Below are positions 17,302 to 25,167 of a DNA stretch of 50,005 nt, piece by piece. The first letter of the stretch is position 1. Each line of letters starts with the position of its first letter. This DNA comes from Clostridiales bacterium (GTDB lineage Bacteria > Bacillota > Clostridia > Caldicoprobacterales > DTU083). Both the position numbers and the translations under genes were made by a program. The stretch lies in the NCBI GenBank assembly GCA_012838915.1, contig DUOI01000004.1, positions 1-50,005 of the forward strand, given 5' to 3'. The notes below the pieces were generated by a model, which did not search any database, had not been told where the DNA came from, and worked only from the letters and a program-made list of their open reading frames with translations.

Positions 17302-19287
17302 ATGAGTGAAAAACCCACCTATTATATCACTACCCCTATTTATTACCCCAGCGACAAGCTGCACATAGGTCATTCCTATACCACTGTGGCGGCTGATGCC
17401 ATGGCCCGTTTCAAAAGAATGACGGGTTATGACGTAATGTTCCTGACAGGAACCGACGAGCACGGGCAGAAAATTGAACAGATAGCAAAGGAGCATCAAG
17501 TTTCCCCGAAACAATATGTGGACAAGATAGTAGCGGGCATTAAGGAACTATGGAAGCTGATGGATATATCCTACGATGATTTCATCCGCACTACCGACAA
17601 AAGGCATGAAAAGGTGGTGCAGAAAATCTTCAAGAAGTTGTATGACCAGGGCGACATCTATAAAAGCGAATATGAGGGCTGGTATTGCACCCCCTGTGAA
17701 TCCTTTTGGACGGAACATCAGCTGCAGGAAGGAAATTGCCCCGACTGCGGGAGGAGCGTCGAGCTGTTAAAGGAGGAAAGCTATTTTTTCCGCTTGTCCA
17801 AATACCAGGATCGTCTTATTAAACATATTGAAGAAAATCCTGACTTTATCCAGCCTCAATCCCGTCAGAACGAGATGCTTAACAATTTCCTGCGTCCCGG
17901 CCTGGAGGATCTTTGTGTGTCCCGCACCTCATTTAAATGGGGTATACCGGTTACCTTTGACGACAAGCACGTAATTTATGTATGGATTGATGCCTTGTCA
18001 AATTATATTACTGCACTGGGTTATATGACTGACAAGCCGGAAAAGTTTCACCGTTACTGGCCCGCCGATGTGCACCTGGTGGGCAAGGAAATTGTAAGGT
18101 TCCATACAATTATCTGGCCTATTATGCTGATGGCCTTGGGCGAGCCGCTTCCCAAGCGGGTTTTCGGTCATGGATGGCTGATATTGGAAGGAGGCAAGAT
18201 GTCCAAGTCCAAAGGCAATGTGGTGGATCCGGCAGTATTGGTGCACCGCTACGGACTGGATGCTCTGCGCTACTTCCTGTTAAGAGAAGTGCCCTTTGGT
18301 GCCGACGGCGTTTTTTCCAATGAGTCCCTGATCAACCGGATCAATTCCGACTTGGCCAACGATTTAGGAAACCTGCTGAGCCGCACCACGGCCATGATTG
18401 AGAAGTATTTTGACGGTAAGCTTCCTCCCTGCGGAGAAATAACCGGATTGGACAGGGAGCTGCAACAGCTGGCTTTGGGAACTCCGGGCAAGGTAGAAAA
18501 TCTTATGAATGATTTGCTGTTCAGCAATGCACTGGCTGAAATATGGAAACTGGTGTCCAGAAGCAATAAATATATTGATGAAACAAGCCCCTGGGTACTG
18601 GCAAAATCCGATTCCCAACGGCCTCGGCTGGGTACTGTCCTGTACCACCTGGCGGAAGCCCTTCGTTTTATATCCGTACTTGTATCACCCTTTATGCCTG
18701 CTACCCCCGCCCGAATACAGGAGCAGCTGGGGATTGCGGAAGAAGACCTTACCTGGAGCAGTCTGGAAGAGTTTGGACGTTTGAAATCAGGTACGCAAAC
18801 CGCTAAAGGGCCTGTTATTTTCCCCAGGCTGGACCCGGCCAAGGAATTGGAGGCTTTGGAAGCTTTGAAGGTTGAAGCAGCGAAAGAGCAGCCGGTTGCT
18901 TCAGAGGTCAGTAAATCAAAAGAAAAAAATCAGGAGACAGAGCAAGCTTCGGATAGACTGCCGGAGATCACAATAGATGAATTTGCCAGGCTGGATTTGA
19001 GAGTGGCTAAAGTAACTGCCGCAGAGCGTGTGAAAAAAGCCGACAAATTGTTGAAGCTGACCTTGGATGTAGGCGGTAAACCCCGTCAGGTGGTGTCCGG
19101 CATTGCTCAATATTACAGTCCCGAGGAATTAGTCGGGAGAAGTGTCATTATTGTGGCAAACCTTAAGCCGGTGAAACTGAGAGGAATTCTGTCTGAGGGA
19201 ATGATTCTGGCTGCTTCCGATGACAGCGGTAAGCTGGTCCTGGCAACAGTTTCCGAGGAAATCGACAGTGGTGCTAAGATTCAATAG
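17302..19287 (+). CDS. metG: Methionyl-tRNA synthetase
   Basis: Class I aminoacyl-tRNA synthetase charging tRNA-Met, 661 aa. HIGH motif at 21-24 (KLHIGHSYTT), zinc-knuckle cysteines in CTPCESF and CPDCG, and KMSKS at 299-303. A charged linker leads to a C-terminal EMAP/Trbp111-type tRNA-binding domain (about residues 560-661, FARLDLRVAKV), which also dimerises the enzyme. SD AAAGGAAGA. It is regulated by the T-box leader and followed closely by tatD. Confidence 0.97.
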   Translation: MSEKPTYYITTPIYYPSDKLHIGHSYTTVAADAMARFKRMTGYDVMFLTGTDEHGQKIEQIAKEHQVSPKQYVDKIVAGIKELWKLMDISYDDFIRTTDKRHEKVVQKIFKKLYDQGDIYKSEYEGWYCTPCESFWTEHQLQEGNCPDCGRSVELLKEESYFFRLSKYQDRLIKHIEENPDFIQPQSRQNEMLNNFLRPGLEDLCVSRTSFKWGIPVTFDDKHVIYVWIDALSNYITALGYMTDKPEKFHRYWPADVHLVGKEIVRFHTIIWPIMLMALGEPLPKRVFGHGWLILEGGKMSKSKGNVVDPAVLVHRYGLDALRYFLLREVPFGADGVFSNESLINRINSDLANDLGNLLSRTTAMIEKYFDGKLPPCGEITGLDRELQQLALGTPGKVENLMNDLLFSNALAEIWKLVSRSNKYIDETSPWVLAKSDSQRPRLGTVLYHLAEALRFISVLVSPFMPATPARIQEQLGIAEEDLTWSSLEEFGRLKSGTQTAKGPVIFPRLDPAKELEALEALKVEAAKEQPVASEVSKSKEKNQETEQASDRLPEITIDEFARLDLRVAKVTAAERVKKADKLLKLTLDVGGKPRQVVSGIAQYYSPEELVGRSVIIVANLKPVKLRGILSEGMILAASDDSGKLVLATVSEEIDSGAKIQ

Positions 19288-19298
19288 GAGTGAAAATG

Positions 19299-20072
19299 AT
19301 GTTGTTTGACAGTCATGCCCACCTGGACGATGAACAATTTGATCCGGATCGGCAGTCTCTGATTGACAGCCTGCCGAAACGTGGGATATCTTATGTAGTA
19401 AATGCAGGAGCGGATCTGGATTCCTCCGGACGCTCCATTGAATTATCTGAGCAGCACTCCTTTATCTATGCAGCTGTAGGAGTTCATCCCCATGATGCCC
19501 GGGAGATGAGGGACAGTGACCTGGACACCCTTCTGAAGCTGGCGGCACATTCGAAGGTAGTTGCCATCGGGGAAATTGGATTGGACTATTACTATGATAA
19601 TTCGCCAAGGGAAGTCCAACGAAAACGGTTTGAAGATCAGCTGAATCTGGCACTGAAAGCTGATCTTCCCGTTATTATTCACAGCAGGGATGCCCATAAC
19701 GATACTATGGATATTCTTAAAGCATACAGCTCAGGATTAAAAGGTTGTGTCCTGCATTGCTACTCAGGCAGCTGGGAGATGGCGAAAATTTATGTAAATA
19801 TGGGTTTTATGATCTCCCTGGGCGGGCCGGTTACATTCAGGAATGCAGTAAAGGCCGTGGAAGTGGCCCAAAAAATCGATATGAACTATATGATGATTGA
19901 AACCGACTGCCCTTACCTTGCTCCCCATCCTCACAGAGGGAAACGCAATGATCCAGGCCTTCTGTATTTGATTGCAGAGCGGATTGCGGAAATCCGGGGA
20001 ATGAAGGCGGAAGAGGTGGCCCAAATTACATTGAAAAACGCTTGCCGGTTTTTCGGCATATCCAACAATTAA
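19299..20072 (+). CDS. tatD: TatD-family metal-dependent hydrolase
   Basis: TIM-barrel hydrolase or deoxyribonuclease of 257 aa (YabD in B. subtilis). Metal ligands: SHAHLDD at the N-terminus, the Glu in GEIGLDYYYD, VIIHSRDA, HCYSG and ETDCPYLAPHPHRGKRN. AGGAG at 19286-19290 overlaps the metG stop; ATG 19299 gives good spacing and the usual MLFD start, though ATG 19296 is possible. It forms an operon with metG, as in B. subtilis. Confidence 0.94.
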   Translation: MLFDSHAHLDDEQFDPDRQSLIDSLPKRGISYVVNAGADLDSSGRSIELSEQHSFIYAAVGVHPHDAREMRDSDLDTLLKLAAHSKVVAIGEIGLDYYYDNSPREVQRKRFEDQLNLALKADLPVIIHSRDAHNDTMDILKAYSSGLKGCVLHCYSGSWEMAKIYVNMGFMISLGGPVTFRNAVKAVEVAQKIDMNYMMIETDCPYLAPHPHRGKRNDPGLLYLIAERIAEIRGMKAEEVAQITLKNACRFFGISNN

Positions 20073-20155
20073 AAATGCATATCGAAAAATGGTATAAAAG
20101 CCTCCAAATTTTGGAATAATATCATTTGTTGAAACTTAAAAATTATTAAAAAGGT

Positions 20156-20184
20156 TTGACAAATTGTTAAGTTTATATTACAAT
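20156..20184 (+). promoter_or_regulatory. Sigma-A promoter for yabE
   Basis: Perfect TTGACA (20156-20161), 17 bases, TACAAT (20179-20184). It lies 48 bases ahead of the yabE start. Confidence 0.7.
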
Positions 20185-20231
20185 TACCCCATCCACTCCG
20201 TGAATTCCAAAAATTAAGGAGGAGGCTGAAT

Positions 20232-21293
20232 ATGAACTCACACAAGGGGAGCATCCGGAGTAGGTTTTTTATCGCACTCCTGATACTCCTGGCCATTGCC
20301 ACAGCGGCAACAGCCATACTAACCCATTACGTGCGGGATTCAATCAAACATGTAATCCTGGATGATGATGGGTACCGTGTTGAGATTACCACATATGACA
20401 GCAGTGTAGAAGAACTACTTAAAAGATATGAAATCACGTTAGGACCAGGGGACGAAATTGCGCCGGCCCCGGAAGAGTCCTTACAGGATAACACGGAGAT
20501 AAAAATCACCCGAGCTATGCCCGTAACGGTGGAAGCAGACGGCAGGAAACAAGTGCTTCATGTTACCAGGGGAACCATACGGGATATGCTGGAAAAGGCA
20601 GATGTGAAGCTGCGCGAAAAGGATTTAATCAATTATCCCCTGACACAGCCGGTGAGGCCTTATGATCATATTAAGGTCACCCGTATGGATGAAGAAGTCC
20701 TGGTGGAGAAGGAAGCAATACCTTACCAGGTGGTTACCAAAAAGAACAACCAAATGGATGAAGGAGTCAGCAAGGTAGTACAGGAAGGCCGACAGGGCGA
20801 ACTGGAAAGAAGAGTGCTGGTTACCTATCAAGACGGAGTGGAAATTGATCGCAGACTGGTGAGCGAACAAGTAGTTAAGGAGCCGGTAGACCGTGTAGTA
20901 GAAAAAGGTACAGTCAAGAGGATAAAAACTTCCCGTGGAGATTATGTCAGATACTCCAAATCCAAGAAAATGACTGCTACTGCTTATACAGCCGGTTATG
21001 AATCAACAGGAAAAAGGCCGGGAGACAAAAACTATGGAATAACATCCAGCGGAAAAAAGGCAAAGCCCTATCATACTATTGCAGCACCACGTAATATTCC
21101 CATCGGTACCAAGGTATATATTCCCGAACTGGTAAAGTTTTGGGCTAAGCGCGGGGTATCCATAAGCGGCATTTTTACAGTGGAAGACCGGGGCGGAGCC
21201 GTTAAGGGTAATATAATCGACATCTACATGGAGAGTACCAGTCAAACGAAAAGCTGGGGCAGACGAAGTGTTACAGTCTATTTCGTCAAATAA
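20232..21293 (+). CDS. yabE: DUF348 / G5 / 3D-domain cell-wall protein (YabE-like)
   Basis: Secreted or membrane-anchored protein of 353 aa related to B. subtilis YabE and resuscitation-promoting factors. One N-terminal transmembrane segment (about 12-35), two DUF348 ubiquitin-like repeats (about 40-140), a G5 domain (about 145-225, ending VVEKGTVKRI) and a C-terminal 3D domain (about 240-353) with TATAYTAG, ITSSGKKAK and VEDRGGAVKGNIIDIYM, which holds the catalytic aspartates of MltA-type lytic enzymes. SD AAGGAGGAGG. It has its own promoter and terminator. Confidence 0.92.
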   Translation: MNSHKGSIRSRFFIALLILLAIATAATAILTHYVRDSIKHVILDDDGYRVEITTYDSSVEELLKRYEITLGPGDEIAPAPEESLQDNTEIKITRAMPVTVEADGRKQVLHVTRGTIRDMLEKADVKLREKDLINYPLTQPVRPYDHIKVTRMDEEVLVEKEAIPYQVVTKKNNQMDEGVSKVVQEGRQGELERRVLVTYQDGVEIDRRLVSEQVVKEPVDRVVEKGTVKRIKTSRGDYVRYSKSKKMTATAYTAGYESTGKRPGDKNYGITSSGKKAKPYHTIAAPRNIPIGTKVYIPELVKFWAKRGVSISGIFTVEDRGGAVKGNIIDIYMESTSQTKSWGRRSVTVYFVK

Positions 21294-21312
21294 GCAACTT
21301 AAGAAACAGAAG

Positions 21313-21336
21313 GGCAGATGCAAGTCTGCCTTTTTT
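21313..21336 (+). terminator. Rho-independent terminator after yabE
   Basis: Perfect stem GGCAGA / TCTGCC with a six-base loop, then six T. Confidence 0.85.
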
Positions 21337-21413
21337 ATTTGATTTGTTTTGCTATAATTAACATATACAAAAGGGTGACGGTTTTGATGTCGGAAACAGA
21401 GGGGAGGCGGAGC

Positions 21414-22268
21414 ATGCATACATTGACATCTCCCAGGTATCTGAAGAATTTACTGGCTCGTCATGGCTTTCAGTTCAGTAAGAGCCTGGGCCAGAATTTT
21501 TTGATTGATGAAAACATCCTGAAAAAAATAATAAGAGGGGCAAAACTTTCTCCGGGAGATATTGTTCTGGAAATTGGACCGGGCGTAGGCACCTTGACCA
21601 CGGCCCTGGCTGATCTGGCAGCAAAAGTGATTGCCGTGGAGATTGACAATTCTCTTAAGCCCATATTGGAAGAAACCCTGGAAGGGCTTGATAATGTGGA
21701 AGTGATTTACGAAGATATACTCAGATTGAATCTGGACGAGCTGATACAAGGCAGGCTGTTCAACCGGCCTTTCAAGGTTATTGCCAACCTTCCATATTAT
21801 ATTACCACCCCAATAATCATGCGTTTTTTGGAGAAAGGATGCTCCTATGTCTCCCTTACCGTTATGATTCAAAAGGAAGTCGCCGCACGGATGACTGCCC
21901 GGCCGGGAAGTAAGGAATATGGCGCTCTCAGCGTTGTGGTTCAGTATTATACCCTGCCCCGGGTAATCTGCAAAGTACCGGCAAGCGTTTTTATTCCTCC
22001 ACCCAAGGTGGACTCCACGGTTATTACCCTGGAAAAACGAAGTAAACCTGCAGTTGATGTAGATAATCCTGCACATTTTTTTCAGGTGACAAAGGCGGTA
22101 TTTGCTCAGCGGCGAAAAACTCTGCCAAATACCCTGATCGCTGCTCATATCACCGATTTGGATAAAGCAGCTCTAAACGAAAAACTCATAAGTCTGGGCA
22201 TAGATCCCAGACGGAGGGGAGAGACCCTCACCCTGGAGGAATTGGCATCTATCAGTAATCACATATAA
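21414..22268 (+). CDS. rsmA: 16S rRNA dimethyladenosine transferase RsmA/KsgA
   Basis: Dimethylates A1518 and A1519 in the 3' hairpin of 16S rRNA, 284 aa. Motifs: KSLGQNFLID, SAM motif LEIGPGVGTLTTAL and catalytic ANLPYYITTPI. GGGGAGG at 21401-21407 selects ATG 21414; an alternative ATG at 21387 would add nine residues. The rnmV gene that separates yabE and ksgA in B. subtilis is missing here. Confidence 0.95.
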   Translation: MHTLTSPRYLKNLLARHGFQFSKSLGQNFLIDENILKKIIRGAKLSPGDIVLEIGPGVGTLTTALADLAAKVIAVEIDNSLKPILEETLEGLDNVEVIYEDILRLNLDELIQGRLFNRPFKVIANLPYYITTPIIMRFLEKGCSYVSLTVMIQKEVAARMTARPGSKEYGALSVVVQYYTLPRVICKVPASVFIPPPKVDSTVITLEKRSKPAVDVDNPAHFFQVTKAVFAQRRKTLPNTLIAAHITDLDKAALNEKLISLGIDPRRRGETLTLEELASISNHI

Positions 22269-22280
22269 TAGCCAACAGTA

Positions 22281-22307
22281 CGCCGGCATAGTCGGCGGCT
22301 TTTTTTA
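22281..22307 (+). terminator. Rho-independent terminator after rsmA
   Basis: Stem CGCCG / CGGCG with a seven-base loop, then GC and eight T. Confidence 0.75.
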
Positions 22308-22394
22308 TACAATTTCCTGACAATATTCAGGGTACTTTTTCCCATCAGTCACATATATTAGTATGGATAAGTTTATGCGCTAATGGCATGGGTT

Positions 22395-22401
22395 TTCGAC
22401 A
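22395..22401 (+). promoter_or_regulatory. 0A box (Spo0A site) upstream of hypothetical gene
   Basis: Perfect inverse heptamer TTCGACA, 36 bases before the predicted TTG start at 22437. A sequence CATATATTA at 22352-22360 fits the sigma-K -10 pattern CATAnnnTA, but its -35 is not convincing. Confidence 0.45.
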
Positions 22402-22436
22402 TCGGAAACCATAAAACGGGAAAGGAGAGGGTTTCG

Positions 22437-23738
22437 TTGTTAAGAAATCGTCAGTTCCATCGATCTTTTATCATATTAAAGAATCAGGACAGCGGATACA
22501 GCCTGCGTGACGGTAAAGAGCCTGCCGGGTATGTTAAATTGGAAATCAGAAAAAACAACGGGAAAATGCAGCTTTACATACAGGATATGAAGCCGGCAAA
22601 GCCCCAAAAGGCCATATATGATGTTGTCCTGGTTTCAAATATGGAAGAGGTGGAACCGGTCAAGCTTACCAGTATTCAGGTGCCGGACAGCGGAAGGGGA
22701 GAATATGAGATTACCTTTGATCCGGCTGATGTAGCAGAAACCGGACACGGCATCGGGGATTATCATGCATTGGCAGTGGTGGAAAGACCGTTAAACAAGA
22801 GCGGTGTTCTTCATTATCCCCTGGTGGGTTATTCGGACAAGAGGGTTGTACTGGATTGGTCCAAAGAGGTAACCGACCGATTGGCACATATGTATAGGGC
22901 ATCCCGGGGCAATATGATGGGGGGATTGTACTCGCTGGATGGAGAAGCAAATCAGCATTTGGAAGAAGGTGCAGGTTCGGACACATTGCCAAGGCAAATT
23001 CCGGATACAGAAGCCGCTGTGTTCCAGGAAGGGGTAACAGGTGATGATGAATTTTCGGAAGAACAGCAAAATGACGTGGCAGGTGACAATAATGAGCGCT
23101 ATCAGGATAAGGAGGAAGGAGTAATTGAAGGAAACCGGACTGATAATACGGAAGATCAGATTAATCCGGAAATACTGAATTTCATCCCGCCGGATATCAG
23201 TTACATTTACCGGAATAAAGTTAGCAAGAACGGTGAAGAAACCAATTTTCCTCAAACGGAAGGTTTGCCCGACAAATCAGCTGCTATGCAGGAGGATACG
23301 GATATGGATGCAGCACCTCGGGATTTCTACAGCATGCAATTGGGAAGTACTCCTTATTGGAGCAAGGTGGAGGAATATTATTACAGGCTGTTCGACAATC
23401 ATAAAAGGGTAACGCCCTTTGATGATGCAATCGGTGAGGTGGACTGGATCAGGGTGGAAAACAGAAATGAGCCTGTTTATCCGCAGCACGGCGTGTATGA
23501 TCACTGCTATCCATACCGTAATAATGGCGGCGGTTTGGATCACTATCTGATAGGGTTAATGCGAAATCGAGGAAAAGTGCAATATGTTATATACGGGGTA
23601 CCGGGTATCTACAGTGCAGCCCCCCCCATGTCCATGCATGGATTTTCTCGGTGGCTGCCTGTCAAAAATGGATATGGAGCGGGCTACTGGCTTTTATATA
23701 TCGACGCAGTTACCGGAAATATTGCATATCCCTATTGA
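22437..23738 (+). CDS. Conserved hypothetical protein, two domains with acidic linker
   Basis: Protein of 433 aa that I do not recognise as a characterised family. The N-terminal part (about 1-150) is beta-rich (RSFIILKNQDSGYSLRDG, GYVKLEIRKNNGKMQLYIQD, YDVVLVSN) and resembles a carbohydrate- or coat-protein-like sandwich. Residues about 180-290 are a low-complexity acidic linker. The C-terminus (about 300-433) is rich in Tyr, Trp and Gly (YGVPGIYSAAPPMSMHGFSRW, here in parts) and starts with YYYRLFDNHKRVTPF. No signal peptide or membrane helix is visible. AAAGGAGAGG at 22421-22430 selects TTG 22437; ATG 22383 lacks an SD. Its place before spo0A with an upstream 0A box suggests a sporulation role. 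Confidence 0.7.
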   Translation: MLRNRQFHRSFIILKNQDSGYSLRDGKEPAGYVKLEIRKNNGKMQLYIQDMKPAKPQKAIYDVVLVSNMEEVEPVKLTSIQVPDSGRGEYEITFDPADVAETGHGIGDYHALAVVERPLNKSGVLHYPLVGYSDKRVVLDWSKEVTDRLAHMYRASRGNMMGGLYSLDGEANQHLEEGAGSDTLPRQIPDTEAAVFQEGVTGDDEFSEEQQNDVAGDNNERYQDKEEGVIEGNRTDNTEDQINPEILNFIPPDISYIYRNKVSKNGEETNFPQTEGLPDKSAAMQEDTDMDAAPRDFYSMQLGSTPYWSKVEEYYYRLFDNHKRVTPFDDAIGEVDWIRVENRNEPVYPQHGVYDHCYPYRNNGGGLDHYLIGLMRNRGKVQYVIYGVPGIYSAAPPMSMHGFSRWLPVKNGYGAGYWLLYIDAVTGNIAYPY

Positions 23739-23826
23739 TTTTTTTCAAATTATCCCTTTAAATATTCCCTTCGATATGCTAAGATAATATAAGTGGTAGT
23801 ACCAGTAAATGTTAAATTTTACAGTG

Positions 23827-23834
23827 TTCGACAA
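23827..23834 (+). promoter_or_regulatory. 0A box in the spo0A upstream region
   Basis: Perfect TTCGACAA, the inverse of TTGTCGAA, 80 bases before the spo0A start codon. This would allow autoregulation by Spo0A~P as in B. subtilis. I could not place a convincing sigma-H promoter beside it; a possible sigma-A -10 (GATAAT at 23783-23788) lacks a good -35. Confidence 0.7.
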
Positions 23835-23877
23835 TTTATCATTTTCTTTAGCGAAGGCAGTCTAAAGATGAAAGAAC

Positions 23878-23896
23878 ATGTAAACAAATGTAAACA
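23878..23896 (+). repeat. Two 9-bp direct repeats just before the spo0A SD
   Basis: ATGTAAACA occurs at 23878-23886 and again at 23888-23896, a period of exactly 10 bases (one helical turn). It sits immediately upstream of the SD GAGGAGG at 23900-23906. Confidence 0.8.
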
Positions 23897-23913
23897 TATG
23901 AGGAGGAAAATAA

Positions 23914-24693
23914 ATGACCGGTAAGACAACAGTAGTAATTATTGATGACAATCCCCATATACGGGAAATCATATCTTCCCTGATCTCTATGGAAGATGAT
24001 ATGCAGGTTGCAGGCGCAACCGGCGACGGACGCAGGGGGCTGGAACTGATTCAGGCCGTCAAGCCTGATGTTGTATTGCTGGATATGATTATGCCGTATA
24101 TGGACGGTTTGGGCGTATTGGAATATCTTAATCGAAACAATCAGGAGCACCAGCCTTCTGTAATCTGCCTGTCCGCTGTAGGGCAGGAAGAATTAATACG
24201 AAAAGCAATTGATCTGGGAGCTAAATACTACATGGTCAAGCCCTTCGATTTTGAAATGATTCTCAACCGAATTCGCGAATTGTCCGGTGCCTCTACTTTA
24301 ACAGGCCAGAAGAGTGTGGCATCTTCGGCTAAGAATACAGAGAGAAACCTGGAGGAAAGAATTACAAATATATTTCTGACTATAGGCATTCCGGCCCATA
24401 TCAAGGGCTATCATTTCCTGCGGGAAGCCATTAAAATGGTTGTACAGGACAATGATATTATCAACCGCATAACCAAAGAGCTGTATCCCAGCATTGCCAA
24501 GAAGTTCAACACCACGCCCAGTAAAGTGGAAAGGGCGATCCGGCATTCCATAGACGTGGCATGGAGCCGCGGCAAGGTGGAAAATATCAATCAACTCTTT
24601 GGCTATGTTGTTTACGATAAAAATGATAAGCCCACCAACGGGGAGTTTATTGCGCTGGTAGCCGACAAGCTTTCCATGGAACGTATCGCCTAG
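23914..24693 (+). CDS. spo0A: Sporulation master regulator Spo0A
   Basis: Response regulator of 259 aa that starts sporulation when phosphorylated. Receiver domain 1-125 with acidic pair D11/D12, phosphoacceptor D57 in [13 protein letters not shown], switch Ser86 (CLSAVG) and K109 (YYMVKPFDF). A linker (about 125-147) leads to the Spo0A_C DNA-binding domain (about 150-259) with the nearly invariant recognition region [29 protein letters not shown] at 23900-23906. In B. subtilis spo0A follows spoIVB; here it follows a hypothetical gene instead. Upstream 0A box at 23827. Confidence 0.98.
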   Translation: MTGKTTVVIIDDNPHIREIISSLISMEDDMQVAGATGDGRRGLELIQAVKPDVVLLDMIMPYMDGLGVLEYLNRNNQEHQPSVICLSAVGQEELIRKAIDLGAKYYMVKPFDFEMILNRIRELSGASTLTGQKSVASSAKNTERNLEERITNIFLTIGIPAHIKGYHFLREAIKMVVQDNDIINRITKELYPSIAKKFNTTPSKVERAIRHSIDVAWSRGKVENINQLFGYVVYDKNDKPTNGEFIALVADKLSMERIA

Positions 24694-24701
24694 CAGTAAG
24701 A

Positions 24702-24738
24702 GGGATATGTCAGCTGACATGCAGAAATGACATATCCC
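24702..24738 (+). repeat. Perfect inverted repeat with nested palindrome after spo0A
   Basis: Arms GGGATATGTCA (24702-24712) and TGACATATCCC (24728-24738) are perfect over 11 bases with a 15-base loop. A 14-base perfect palindrome ATGTCAGCTGACAT (24707-24720) overlaps the left arm, so the two structures exclude one another. There is no T-run after it, so it is not a standard terminator. Confidence 0.85.
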
Positions 24739-24958
24739 ATAACTTTAATATCATATCTTTATTACTAATCATATTTTGAATACTTCTTCCCTGCCGAATG
24801 CGGCATCATTCCATTTCCACCGTGATAACCATATGCAGTATCGGTATATGTTACCCCATTATCAATTCCATATCAAATCATTCGAAGGGCTTCATCCGTT
24901 TTTTCTTTTTCATTGTTAATATTGCCATCCGAGTTCTTCAAAAATCTCAGGAAGTAAC

Positions 24959-25092
24959 TTGTCCATGTACAGGTTTTAACATGGTTGTGGACAAGGTCAG
25001 GTTTTTCCACACAAACGGAATCCATATATTTCAATGGCTTGGGGATAAACATGTGGAATTTGTGGATAAGTTCAGGACAATCATGTGGATAA
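24959..25092 (+). promoter_or_regulatory. DnaA-box cluster
   Basis: Two perfect DnaA boxes, TGTGGATAA (inverse of TTATCCACA), at 25061-25069 and 25084-25092. Three single-mismatch boxes: TGTGGACAA (24986-24994), TTTTCCACA (25003-25011, opposite orientation) and TGGGGATAA (25040-25048). A weaker TTGTCCATG lies at 24959-24967. Four of the five strong boxes point the same way. No dnaA or dnaN is nearby. Confidence 0.7.
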
Positions 25093-25167
25093 CAGGCTGT
25101 TACCCGTAAGTTGATATTACACAGAATATCTTTTGCCTGCATACAATGTAGGGAGGAGGTGACGGTC

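Larger units (their letters stand above)
24694..25167 (+). other. 474-base intergenic region with inverted repeats and DnaA boxes
   Basis: No convincing gene is visible. From left to right it holds the competing inverted repeats just after spo0A (24702-24738), an AT-rich stretch (about 24739-24790), a small hairpin TGCCG-AATG-CGGCA (24792-24805), a pyrimidine-rich tract (about 24897-24912) and the DnaA-box cluster (24959-25092). The phosphohexomutase-like gene begins at its right end. Confidence 0.7.

Noticed and set aside
23851-23880. Sigma-H promoter for spo0A
   Set aside because: AAGGCAG followed by GAAAG has wrong spacing and too many mismatches.
24694-25167. Chromosomal origin oriC
   Set aside because: DnaA boxes are present, but dnaA and dnaN are absent, no convincing DnaA-trio element was seen, and gene orientation does not switch across the site.
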